NCBI GenBank assembly: GCA_959604115.1
Contig: CAUHBW010000076.1
Span: forward strand, 1-11,793
From: an uncultured Bilophila sp.
Lineage (GTDB): Bacteria; Desulfobacterota; Desulfovibrionia; Desulfovibrionales; Desulfovibrionaceae
DNA: 11,793 nt
Reading direction: 5' to 3'
The position numbers were made by a program, and so were the translations under genes. Under the pieces are notes generated by a model that searched no databases, was not told the origin of the DNA, and worked only from the letters and a program-made list of their open reading frames with translations. Of this stretch, positions 1 to 6,503 are shown in pieces (within the stretch, counting starts at the first letter, position 1; the number at the start of each line of letters is the position of its first letter).

Positions 1-1
1 G

Positions 2-658
2 TTCAGCGCCGCCGTGGACTTTCTCGGCACCCGGCCCTTTGTGGACAAGGAACGGATCGGCGTCATCGGCATTTGCGGCAGCGGCAGCTTCGCCATCAGT
101 GCAGCCAAGATTGATCCGCGTCTGAAGGCCATCGCCACGGTCAGCATGTATGACATGGGCGCCGCCAACCGGAACGGCCTCCGGCACGGCATGACTCCGG
201 AACAGCGAAAGAAGGTTCTCGAAGAGGCGGCGGCCCAACGCTATGTGGAGTTCACCGGAGGCGAAACCAAGTACACCAGCGGCACCGTCCATGAGCTGAC
301 GGAAACCTCCACGCCCATCGAACGGGAATTCTATGCCTTCTACCGCACGCCGAGGGGCGAGGTGACCCCGGAAGGGTCGTCCCCCCTGCTCACCACCCAC
401 CCGACGTTCACCAGCAACGTCAAGTTCATGAACTTCTATCCGTTCGCGGACATCGAGACGATTTCACCGCGTCCCCTGTTGTTCATCGCGGGTGAAAACG
501 CGCATTCCATCGAGTTCAGCGAAGACGCCTACAGGCTGGCGGCGGAACCGAAGGAACTGGTCATCGTTCCGGGCGCGGGCCATGTGGACCTGTACGATCG
601 CGTGAGCCTCATCCCCTTCGACAAGATTACGGACTTTTTCACCAAGAACCTGAAGTAA
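2..658 (+). CDS. Alpha/beta hydrolase, dienelactone-hydrolase-like (5' truncated by window edge)
   Basis: The frame is open to the left edge, so the true start lies outside the window; a GTG at 14 is internal. About 218 residues are visible, whereas relatives are near 300, so roughly the N-terminal quarter to third is missing. The nucleophile elbow reads GICGSGS, with Cys at codon 74-76. This is the Cys-type elbow of the dienelactone hydrolase/YcjY-like group rather than the Ser of classic esterases. Near the C-terminus are the acidic-loop candidate AGENAHS and the catalytic-His motif GAGHVDLYDR. A cytoplasmic hydrolase is likely; the substrate cannot be told. It is followed after 12 bases by a strong hairpin. 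Family assignment is firm, exact function unknown. Confidence 0.85.
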   Translation, partial: FSAAVDFLGTRPFVDKERIGVIGICGSGSFAISAAKIDPRLKAIATVSMYDMGAANRNGLRHGMTPEQRKKVLEEAAAQRYVEFTGGETKYTSGTVHELTETSTPIEREFYAFYRTPRGEVTPEGSSPLLTTHPTFTSNVKFMNFYPFADIETISPRPLLFIAGENAHSIEFSEDAYRLAAEPKELVIVPGAGHVDLYDRVSLIPFDKITDFFTKNLK

Positions 659-663
659 TCTCT

Positions 664-710
664 AAAAAACGACGAGGGAACCCGCCGCTCCCCGGTCGAG
701 TTCCCTCGTC
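664..710 (-). terminator. Rho-independent terminator, reading on the minus strand
   Basis: A perfect 11-bp inverted repeat (GACGAGGGAAC at 671-681, GTTCCCTCGTC at 700-710) encloses an 18-nt loop. Six A residues at 664-669 become a U tract only when read on the minus strand, so the canonical orientation would end minus-strand transcripts such as that of the activator gene ending at 1084. On the plus strand the hairpin follows the hydrolase stop by 12 bases but has no U tract, so termination there is possible but weaker. Confidence 0.6.
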
Positions 711-728
711 ATACGCAAGGCCAAGAAC

Positions 729-983
729 ATGCAGAACGCCGTCTTTCAAACCGGCAATCCCCGCTGATCGGCTGTCTTTTTCCCGTTTATGGGCACCATG
801 CCCCTGATTTCAGCCGAATTCATCCCCGTAAGCCTGCTGACGCCCATCGTCCGCGACCTCGCCGTATCCAATGGCATGACCGGACAAACGGTCACGCCGG
901 CGGCGGGGATCAACGTCATGGCGACCCTGATGATCGCGATCAGCTTTTCACTCTTCGCCAAGGCGGCGGGTCGCAAAGCCTGA
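729..983 (+). pseudogene. Decayed MFS drug/nucleoside efflux transporter (NepI/AraJ-like DHA1 remnant)
   Basis: An ATG at 729 has a plausible AAGG upstream (717-720). It opens MQNAVFQTGNPR, then hits TGA at 765-767, then continues in the same frame as SAVFFPFMGTMPLISAEFIPVSLLTP and onward to GQTVT near 896. The stretch SAVF, EFIPVSLLTP, DL and GQTVT is the first transmembrane segment and loop of NepI-type DHA1 transporters. As I recall NepI, the residue before SAVF is Trp, so the stop looks like TGG to TGA. After about 897 the frame passes directly into a hydrophobic helix and a basic tail (AAGRKA, stop 981-983), which resembles the last helix of such proteins. About 300 internal residues would then be missing from a protein that normally has around 400. 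Interpretation: a nonsense mutation plus a large in-frame internal deletion. A short expressed membrane peptide from ATG 789 is an alternative but less likely. Confidence 0.6.
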
Positions 984-1083
984 ACCGGCCCCTTCGTCCT
1001 GACGCCGCTCCCCACGTTCGCTTCAACCGCCGAGACCTTACGGAGCCGCAACGCCGCTGGGAAACGGTTGGGCACGGCGTCGC

Positions 1084-2532
1084 CTACGCCTTGCGGGACG
1101 GGATGCCGAGAGCCTTCATCTTGAGGTACAGCGTGTTCCGGGAAAAGCCGAGCAGCTTGGCGGCCCGCGTCTTGTTGCCGCCGGTCACCGTCAGCGCGGA
1201 CTCGATGGCCCGCTTTTCCGTTTCCTCCTGCATGGCCTGAAACGAAAAGTTTCCCTGCACCTCGACGGAGGGCGTTTCCCCCCGCTGTCCCGAAAGCAGA
1301 CGTTCGGGCAGATGGCGCGGGGTCAGCTCCAGTTCGTCCTCATCCATGCAGCAATAGGCATAGGCGAGCACGTTCTTGAGTTCGCGGATATTGCCGGGCC
1401 AGCGATACCGCATGAACAGTTCGAGTACTTCCGGCGACAGATGCACCTCAAGCGCTTTCTGCGGGCCGCAGATGCCCTCGATAAGCTGCATGATCAGGGC
1501 CGGAATGTCGCCCCGGTGCTCACGCAGCGGCGGAAGGCGCAGTTCGAGAATGTTCAGCCGGTGATACAGATCCTCCCGAAACTGCCGTCTGCGCACCAGC
1601 TCGGGCAGGCTTCGGTTGGTCGCCGCGATCAGCCGGAAATCCGAATACTCGCTCTCGCCCATGCCGATCTTCTGGATTTCGTTGCTCTCCAGAACGCGCA
1701 GGAGCTTGGCCTGCAAGTGCAACGGCAGCTCCCCTATTTCATCAAGAAAAATCGTACCGTTGTTCGCCAGCTCGAACTTGCCCTTCTTTCCCCCCTTCTT
1801 CGCGCCCGTGAAAGCTCCCTCCACGTAGCCGAACAGTTCCGACTCCGCCAGCTCCCGAGGCAGCGCGGCGCAGTTCACCGAGACGAACGAGCCGTTCGCG
1901 CGCGGGCTTGCCCTGTGGATCGCCTGTGCGAACAGTTCTTTGCCCGTACCGCTCTCTCCAAGGATGAGTACCGGCTCCCGGCTGCGCGCGAACCGGACCC
2001 CCATTTTCTTGAGTTCCTGCATGGCACTGGTGTCGCCCACCAAGTCCTCGAACGTGCGCAACCCGCCGCCGTGTGTCGGCTCCTGCGAAATGAAATACCC
2101 GGACTTGCGCTTGAGCTGCTGAAGGCCGCGCAACAGTTCGTCAATGCGGCTGTTTTCGTGCGTCGTGGCAATGACTTCCGATACGCAGCACACCAGATTC
2201 CCGGCATCGTCCACAATCGGATACCGGCGGCACAACGCTTCGATGCCATTGTAGGAAATGCTGGCGACCGTGTTGACCCGCCGTGTCGCCAACGAACTGA
2301 GCACGCCCGCCTTGCCCGTACGGAACAATGCATCGATCTTCTTGCCCACGGCGGACTCCGACGGGTCCATACCGTAAATCTCGTAACAGGACTTGGAAAG
2401 ATAGCGGACCGTTCCCGTAGGGTCCGTAATCGAAATCCCGATACTCAAGGCATCAAGCATACGGAGAAACAAGGGGTCTTCAAGCAGGCGCGTGAAGTCC
2501 TCATCCGAGGTAATGGAGAAAGGGATATTCAT
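1084..2532 (-). CDS. Sigma-54-dependent enhancer-binding transcriptional activator (PAS-AAA+-Fis HTH)
   Basis: 482 residues. Residues about 24-125 form a PAS sensor domain; there is no response-regulator receiver domain, so it probably senses a small molecule or redox signal directly. Residues about 161-412 are the sigma-54 interaction AAA+ domain, with Walker A GESGTGKE (192-199), an intact sigma-54 contact loop GAFTGA (239-244), Walker B IFLDEIG (261-267), AATNR (303-307), arginine-finger region FREDLYHRL (318-326) and WPGNIREL (378-385). Residues about 436-478 are a Fis-type helix-turn-helix (NKTRAAKLLGFSRNTLYLKM). The start ATG is preceded on the minus strand by GAGG, five bases away. It is transcribed divergently from the symporter-amidohydrolase operon, whose upstream region has a -24/-12 promoter, so this activator is the obvious regulator of that operon. 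The effector is unknown. Confidence 0.95.
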   Translation of the reverse strand: MNIPFSITSDEDFTRLLEDPLFLRMLDALSIGISITDPTGTVRYLSKSCYEIYGMDPSESAVGKKIDALFRTGKAGVLSSLATRRVNTVASISYNGIEALCRRYPIVDDAGNLVCCVSEVIATTHENSRIDELLRGLQQLKRKSGYFISQEPTHGGGLRTFEDLVGDTSAMQELKKMGVRFARSREPVLILGESGTGKELFAQAIHRASPRANGSFVSVNCAALPRELAESELFGYVEGAFTGAKKGGKKGKFELANNGTIFLDEIGELPLHLQAKLLRVLESNEIQKIGMGESEYSDFRLIAATNRSLPELVRRRQFREDLYHRLNILELRLPPLREHRGDIPALIMQLIEGICGPQKALEVHLSPEVLELFMRYRWPGNIRELKNVLAYAYCCMDEDELELTPRHLPERLLSGQRGETPSVEVQGNFSFQAMQEETEKRAIESALTVTGGNKTRAAKLLGFSRNTLYLKMKALGIPSRKA

Positions 2533-2564
2533 GACAACCTCATAGCCCCTGCGGCGGGGTACGG

Positions 2565-2582
2565 TAGGACACTTTTGTCATA
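2565..2582. promoter_or_regulatory. Putative upstream activator site (imperfect 7-4-7 dyad)
   Basis: TAGGACA (2565-2571) and TGTCATA (2576-2582) are inverted around CTTT, with one mismatched pair. The dyad lies 33 bp upstream of the activator start and about 135 bp upstream of the -24/-12 element, a usual enhancer distance for Fis-type activators. A related sequence, AATGACA-CTTC-TGTGAAG, lies at 2654-2671. Binding by the neighbouring activator is inference. Confidence 0.45.
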
Positions 2583-2586
2583 CATA

Positions 2587-2642
2587 TAGGACAATATTTA
2601 TTAAAAATACAATACATTCGATATGATACACACATTGTCCTA
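2587..2642. repeat. Further TAGGACA half sites, inverted repeat in the activator-operon spacer
   Basis: TAGGACAAT at 2587-2595 and its exact complement ATTGTCCTA at 2634-2642 flank 38 bases of AT-rich DNA. The TAGGACA at 2587 is exactly 22 bp (about two helical turns) from the TAGGACA at 2565, so these half sites would face the same side of the helix. They probably belong to the same enhancer array. Confidence 0.5.
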
Positions 2643-2715
2643 CAATACTGACAAATGACACTTCTGTGAAGTCCTTTGCGGACCAACTCCCTGATTTTTC
2701 AGGACGCGCTTTTTC

Positions 2716-2731
2716 TGGAACAGGGCTTGCA
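2716..2731 (+). promoter_or_regulatory. Sigma-54 (-24/-12) promoter of the symporter-amidohydrolase operon
   Basis: TGGAACAGGGCTTGCA has GG at 2717-2718 and GC at 2729-2730 with exactly ten bases between. It matches the consensus TGGCACG-N4-TTGCA except at two positions of the -24 block. The expected start of transcription is near 2742, giving a leader of about 57 bases before the ATG at 2799. The divergent neighbour encodes a sigma-54 activator, which supports the call independently. Confidence 0.8.
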
Positions 2732-2798
2732 ATTTTCATGACAAATCCACGCCCCACAGGGCCCGGCCTCGCGTCAACCTCAAAGACGGAGTTTTGTC

Positions 2799-4193
2799 AT
2801 GGGAAGCGGTTTTGAAAATCTCATCCTCTTCGGCCTCCTTTCGCTGATGCTGCTCATCGGCACGTTCCTGCGCGCCAAGGTCAAGCTGTTCCAGACCTAT
2901 CTGGTGCCGGCCAGCATCATCGGCGGCCTCATCGGATTCGCCATCGTCTCGACGGGCTGGCTCAAGTTCGGGAACTGGGAGATCACGAGCACCAGTTTCA
3001 ACTGGTTCCTGTTCCACGCCTTCAACATCAGCTACATCTCGCTGCTGCTCACCCGGCCTCGGGGCGACCAGCAGCACACCTCGAAGGATATCGTGCGCGG
3101 CGGCATGTGGCAGACGCTCATCTGGACCATCAGCCTCCCGGCTCAGGCGCTCATCGGCGGCGCGGTGATCTGGCTCTACAACCTCGTCACCGGCAACAGC
3201 CTGAGCGAGTTCATCGGCATGATCGCGACCCACGGCTACACGCAGGGTCCCGGACAGGCATACGCCTTCGGCACTCTCTGGGAAAAGGGCGGCATCGCCG
3301 ACTGCGCCACCGTCGGGGTCATCTATGCGGCGCTCGGCTTCCTGTCGGCGGCCATCGTCGGCGTTCCCATCGCCCGCTGGTTCGTCCGTAAGGGGCTCAA
3401 CGCCAACAAGTCCGGCGCGTCCATGACCCACGAATTCCTCACCGGCGTCATGGACGAGGGTTCCAAGGCCACCAACGGCCGCGAAACCACCCACGCCTCC
3501 ACCATCGATACGCTGGCCTTCCATCTGGCCCTCGTCGGCATCGTCTACCTCGTCACCTACGCCGAATTGAGCTGGGTCGAGGCGCACATCAAGCCGTTCT
3601 TCGATCAGTACAAGTGGCTCAAGGGCTTCGGCGCGACCCTCAGCATGCCCATGTTCTTCATCCACGGCCTCATCGTGGCGTGGCTGCTCCGCACCCTGCT
3701 GCTCAAGTGCGGCGCGGGCAGACTCATGGACCCCGTCGTTCAGACCCGCATCACCGGCACCGCCGTGGACTATCTGCTTACCGCAACCCTGATGTCCATC
3801 CACCTCGTGGTGCTCAAGCACTACATCGTCCCGATCTTCCTCGTGGCCTTCACCGTGACCCTGTTCACGCTCGCCCTCAACCTATGGTTCGGACGCCGCA
3901 CCAACTACGGCCCCGAGCGCGTGCTCTGCCAGTTCGGCTGCTGCTGCGGCTCCACGGCCACCGGTCTGCTCCTGCTTCGCATCATCGATCCCGACTTCAG
4001 CACGCCCGCCACACTCGAACTCGCCTTCTTCAACGTGGGCATCCTCGTCACCTGCGCGCCCGTCCTGTATTTCTTCGCCCCCGCCTTCTACACCTTCACG
4101 GGCATGGAAATCCTCATGATCTACGGCACGATCACCATCATCGCCACCGCCGCCATGTTCGCCCTCCGACTGGTCGGGCAAAAGCAGTGGTAG
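2799..4193 (+). CDS. ESS-family sodium symporter (GltS-like), substrate unknown
   Basis: 464 residues with about 10-12 predicted hydrophobic segments, so an inner-membrane protein. Two inverted halves of the GltS type are visible. The first reentrant-loop motif is HGYTQGPGQA (145-154), followed by a helix ending IARWFVRKG. The second is CQFGCCCGSTATG (377-389), followed by LLLLRIIDPDFSTPA. These correspond to the GGHGTGAAW and GFGLGATPTA regions of E. coli GltS as I remember it, but the residues differ a lot, so glutamate should not be assumed. The Cys cluster C377, C381-C383 is unusual. The start ATG has GGAG at 2788-2791. It is the first gene of the sigma-54-driven operon, 69 bp ahead of the amidohydrolase, and likely imports that enzyme's anionic substrate. 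Confidence 0.85.
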   Translation: MGSGFENLILFGLLSLMLLIGTFLRAKVKLFQTYLVPASIIGGLIGFAIVSTGWLKFGNWEITSTSFNWFLFHAFNISYISLLLTRPRGDQQHTSKDIVRGGMWQTLIWTISLPAQALIGGAVIWLYNLVTGNSLSEFIGMIATHGYTQGPGQAYAFGTLWEKGGIADCATVGVIYAALGFLSAAIVGVPIARWFVRKGLNANKSGASMTHEFLTGVMDEGSKATNGRETTHASTIDTLAFHLALVGIVYLVTYAELSWVEAHIKPFFDQYKWLKGFGATLSMPMFFIHGLIVAWLLRTLLLKCGAGRLMDPVVQTRITGTAVDYLLTATLMSIHLVVLKHYIVPIFLVAFTVTLFTLALNLWFGRRTNYGPERVLCQFGCCCGSTATGLLLLRIIDPDFSTPATLELAFFNVGILVTCAPVLYFFAPAFYTFTGMEILMIYGTITIIATAAMFALRLVGQKQW

Positions 4194-4262
4194 CGTTCCG
4201 CCGTCCCTCCAACCTCACCCCTCACCGCCACGATCGAAAGGCTTTCAACAAGGAACAACGCC

Positions 4263-5870
4263 ATGCTCACGAAGACGTGTACGATCATCACCTGCCCGGA
4301 AATCCTCACAATGGATGACGAACACCCCACCGCCGAAGCCGTCTGCATCAGCGAGGAAACCATTCAGGCCGTGGGTACGCTGGCGGAACTCCGGGCTTTC
4401 GCTCCGCAGGGAACCGCCGAAATCCACTTCAAGGAAGGCGTGCTCCTGCCCGGGTTTATTGATTCGCACAGCCATCTGTCCATGTACGCACAGTGTCGTA
4501 CGCAGTTCTTCTGCAACAACGACTACGGGACCGTCGGAAATCTGCTCGCGGCGTTCCGCGAACACGCCGCCGCGCGGTCCGATGCCGAGTGGGTTCTCGG
4601 GTACTGCTACGACGATACGGGACTTGCGGAACAACGCCATCTTACCCGGCATGATCTCGATGCGGTCTGCGCCGACCGTCCCGTCTTCGTTTCGCACATC
4701 ACCAGCCATATGGGGTATGGGAATACGCTCGCTCTGGAGAAACTCGGCGTCACCGCCGACCTGCGCATCGAAGGCGGGAAGATCATGATCGGGGCCGACG
4801 GAAAACCCGAGGGGCTTCTCAAGGAAAACGCCTATTTCGCCATGTTCCGGAAGATACCTTCCTGCTCTCCCGAACAGTTGCCGGAAAGGATCGAGCAGGC
4901 CATAGCGGACTACAACCGGGCGGGGTTCACGATGTTTCAGGACGGAGGCATCGGACTCAGCAACGGACCGCACGCCACCCTCCGGGCCTACAACACGCTG
5001 GCCCGGGAAGCCCGCATGAACGCCAGAGGCTATCTGCACTTCATGCCCAATATTATGGACGAAATGCTTGAAAGAGGAACATGGAACCTGCCGGTTTCAA
5101 CGTATCTGTACTACGGCGGCGTCAAATCGTTCGCGGACGGCTCCATCCAGTCTCTGACCGCCGTGCTCGGGGAACCCTACGCCTGCAAGTCCGGCTTTTG
5201 CGGGGATCACGTGCTCACGCCCGAACAAATCAGCGATCTCATCGTCAAATACCACAGCAAGGGCGTCCCGGTGGCCTTTCACGCCAACGGCGATGCGGCC
5301 ATCGAATTCGTGTTGCAAGGCTTTGAGAAGGCATTGAAGCTGTATCCCAAACGGGTGCCCGGAGACATGATCATCCATGTCCAGATGGCGAGCGACGAGC
5401 AGCTTGCCCGCCTGCGCGCCTGCGGCGTCACGCCGACGTTCTTCGTCCGCCACGTGAACGTCTGGGGAGAACGCCACGTCAATCTGTTCCTCGGCGAGGA
5501 ACGCGCCTCGCGGCTTGATCCCTGCGGATCATGCGTACGGATGGGCATTCCTTTCGGTCTGCATGTGGATTCCCCCGTGCAGCCGGTGGACGCGCTCCGC
5601 TCCATCCACACCGCCGTCAACCGCACCACGACGGCGGGCCGCGTTCTCGGCCCCGAACAGCGCATCCCGCCGCTTGAGGCCCTCAAGGCGTACACCGTCA
5701 ACGCCGCCAAATGCAGCGGCATGGACGGCGTCGTCGGCAAGATTGCTCCCGGCTATTATGCCGATTTCGTGCAGCTTTCCGGCAACCCGCTCTCTGTGGC
5801 GCCCGAATCCATCGAGTCGCTCTCCGTCCTCAGAACCATTTCCGGAGGCCGCCTCGTCCATACGGCCTGA
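4263..5870 (+). CDS. YtcJ-type metal-dependent amidohydrolase
   Basis: 535 residues, a usual length for the YtcJ-like branch of the amidohydrolase superfamily (the branch that includes N-substituted formamide deformylase). A small beta domain at each end surrounds a metal-binding TIM barrel. Metal and active-site residues seen are GFIDSHSH (H69, H71), VKSFADGS (K288, the likely bridging lysine region), VAFHANGD (H340), IIHVQMAS (H372) and GLHVDSPV (D436). The C-terminal GKIAPGYYADFVQL is the usual return to the beta domain. No signal peptide is seen, so it is cytoplasmic. AAGGA at 4250-4254 supports the ATG. It is co-directional with the symporter and under the same -24/-12 promoter, so it probably hydrolyses the imported compound. 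The substrate is not predictable beyond amide or related C-N bonds. Confidence 0.92.
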   Translation: MLTKTCTIITCPEILTMDDEHPTAEAVCISEETIQAVGTLAELRAFAPQGTAEIHFKEGVLLPGFIDSHSHLSMYAQCRTQFFCNNDYGTVGNLLAAFREHAAARSDAEWVLGYCYDDTGLAEQRHLTRHDLDAVCADRPVFVSHITSHMGYGNTLALEKLGVTADLRIEGGKIMIGADGKPEGLLKENAYFAMFRKIPSCSPEQLPERIEQAIADYNRAGFTMFQDGGIGLSNGPHATLRAYNTLAREARMNARGYLHFMPNIMDEMLERGTWNLPVSTYLYYGGVKSFADGSIQSLTAVLGEPYACKSGFCGDHVLTPEQISDLIVKYHSKGVPVAFHANGDAAIEFVLQGFEKALKLYPKRVPGDMIIHVQMASDEQLARLRACGVTPTFFVRHVNVWGERHVNLFLGEERASRLDPCGSCVRMGIPFGLHVDSPVQPVDALRSIHTAVNRTTTAGRVLGPEQRIPPLEALKAYTVNAAKCSGMDGVVGKIAPGYYADFVQLSGNPLSVAPESIESLSVLRTISGGRLVHTA

Positions 5871-5893
5871 CCTCTTTCCTACCCCCATAAGCC

Positions 5894-5940
5894 GCGGCTG
5901 CCGGTCTCTCCCCGCTTTCGGACCGACGGCCGCCTCTTTT
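5894..5940 (+). terminator. Intrinsic terminator after the amidohydrolase operon
   Basis: GCGGCTGCCGGTC (5894-5906) pairs with GACCGACGGCCGC (5921-5933). This is a 13-bp stem with one G-T wobble and one C-A mismatch, and the 14-nt loop is followed by CTCTTTT. It begins 24 bases after the stop codon. Confidence 0.75.
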
Positions 5941-5983
5941 GCATATGGCATACGACACGGGAAAACATTTGCTTTTCATATGC
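5941..5983. repeat. GCATATG / CATATGC inverted repeat
   Basis: GCATATG (5941-5947) and CATATGC (5977-5983) are perfect inverted 7-mers, each containing the palindrome CATATG with centres 35 bp apart. They sit between the operon terminator and a GGAGG Shine-Dalgarno. They could be paired operator half sites, or chance. Confidence 0.3.
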
Positions 5984-5992
5984 GGAGGCGTC

Positions 5993-6046
5993 ATGCTTAC
6001 TGGTACGCCTGCCGTGAACATTCCCATGCGGGACGAACGGCATTAG
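5993..6046 (+). CDS. Very short ORF with strong Shine-Dalgarno (17 codons), speculative
   Basis: GGAGG at 5984-5988 lies four bases before an ATG that opens MLTGTPAVNIPMRDERH and stops at TAG (6044-6046). No family is recognised. It could be a leader peptide, the 5' stub of a lost gene, or chance. The strong ribosome site just after the CATATGC repeat is the only reason to list it. Confidence 0.2.
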   Translation: MLTGTPAVNIPMRDERH

Positions 6047-6406
6047 GCCCTACCACGGATTTCCTGATCCTGCCCGTCCTCTCGTACGCTTGCTTCCGAT
6101 TTTCATGACCCGCCGCAATCAGCGCAGAACAGTCCTTTTTCCTTCGGAAAGTCATCCCGGACGCCCATGAGCGTCCTAGTGATTCCCTCTGCCCTTGTCC
6201 CCCGTGAATCCCCCGAACGGAAATCAGGGTTTCGCCCACCGCCGACGATCAAGTGACCAGCCTTCCGGTTTGCGACGAGCCGCAGGCCGCCGTGCCGCAG
6301 ATATTCCTACGGCGGTCCACGGGGAGCGCCTACGCGGCGGACAAAACAGGGGCCGCCTTACATATCGTTTTATACTACAGAGTAATAATTGAATAAATGG
6401 AGTGTA
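6047..6406. other. Non-coding spacer upstream of cfa, no gene recognised
   Basis: None of the six frames gives a recognisable protein. A small hairpin GGACGC/GCGTCC (6159-6176) has no U tract in either direction. The last 50 bases (6357-6406) turn AT-rich and include TATACT and TAATAAT, -10-like sequences, so the cfa promoter is probably here, but no matching -35 box is convincing. Confidence 0.4.
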
Positions 6407-6420
6407 CATGATGCATCATG
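6407..6420. promoter_or_regulatory. 14-bp perfect palindrome upstream of cfa
   Basis: CATGATGCATCATG is a perfect palindrome 62 bases before the cfa ATG, just downstream of the AT-rich putative promoter. It also contains the ATG start of a short ORF. It may be an operator or an RNA structure that hides that start; the role is inferred only. Confidence 0.35.
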
Positions 6421-6503
6421 GGGAGTCGCCGATCGGCTCGCCTGCGACCGAAATGGCGGAATGCTTGAAGGATGGTAGCGTATGGATGCAAAAAAAATGG
6501 TGA
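6408..6503 (+). CDS. Short upstream ORF overlapping the cfa start (31 codons), possible leader peptide
   Basis: GGAG at 6399-6402 is five bases from ATG 6408. The frame reads MMHHGESPIGSPATEMAE and on, and stops at TGA 6501-6503, 22 bases inside cfa in a different frame. No family is recognised. The arrangement is what translational coupling or a regulatory upstream ORF would look like. It could equally be chance, because cfa has its own GAAGGA ribosome site. Confidence 0.3.
   Translation: MMHHGESPIGSPATEMAECLKDGSVWMQKKW

Noticed and set aside
746..1075. Minus-strand open frame of 109 codons
   Set aside because: It lies antisense to the MFS remnant, whose plus-strand frame has clear family motifs; the minus frame has no recognisable feature.
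1312..2589. Long plus-strand open frame of 425 codons opposite the activator
   Set aside because: The composition is typical of the complement of a GC-rich gene, and the minus strand encodes a textbook sigma-54 activator over the same span.
2736..3821. Minus-strand open frame of 361 codons opposite the symporter
   Set aside because: It is rich in Asp, Glu, Gly and Ala with no hydrophobic or catalytic pattern, a shadow of the membrane protein gene.
6159..6176. Hairpin GGACGC-CCATGA-GCGTCC as a terminator
   Set aside because: The stem is short and there is no U tract on either strand.
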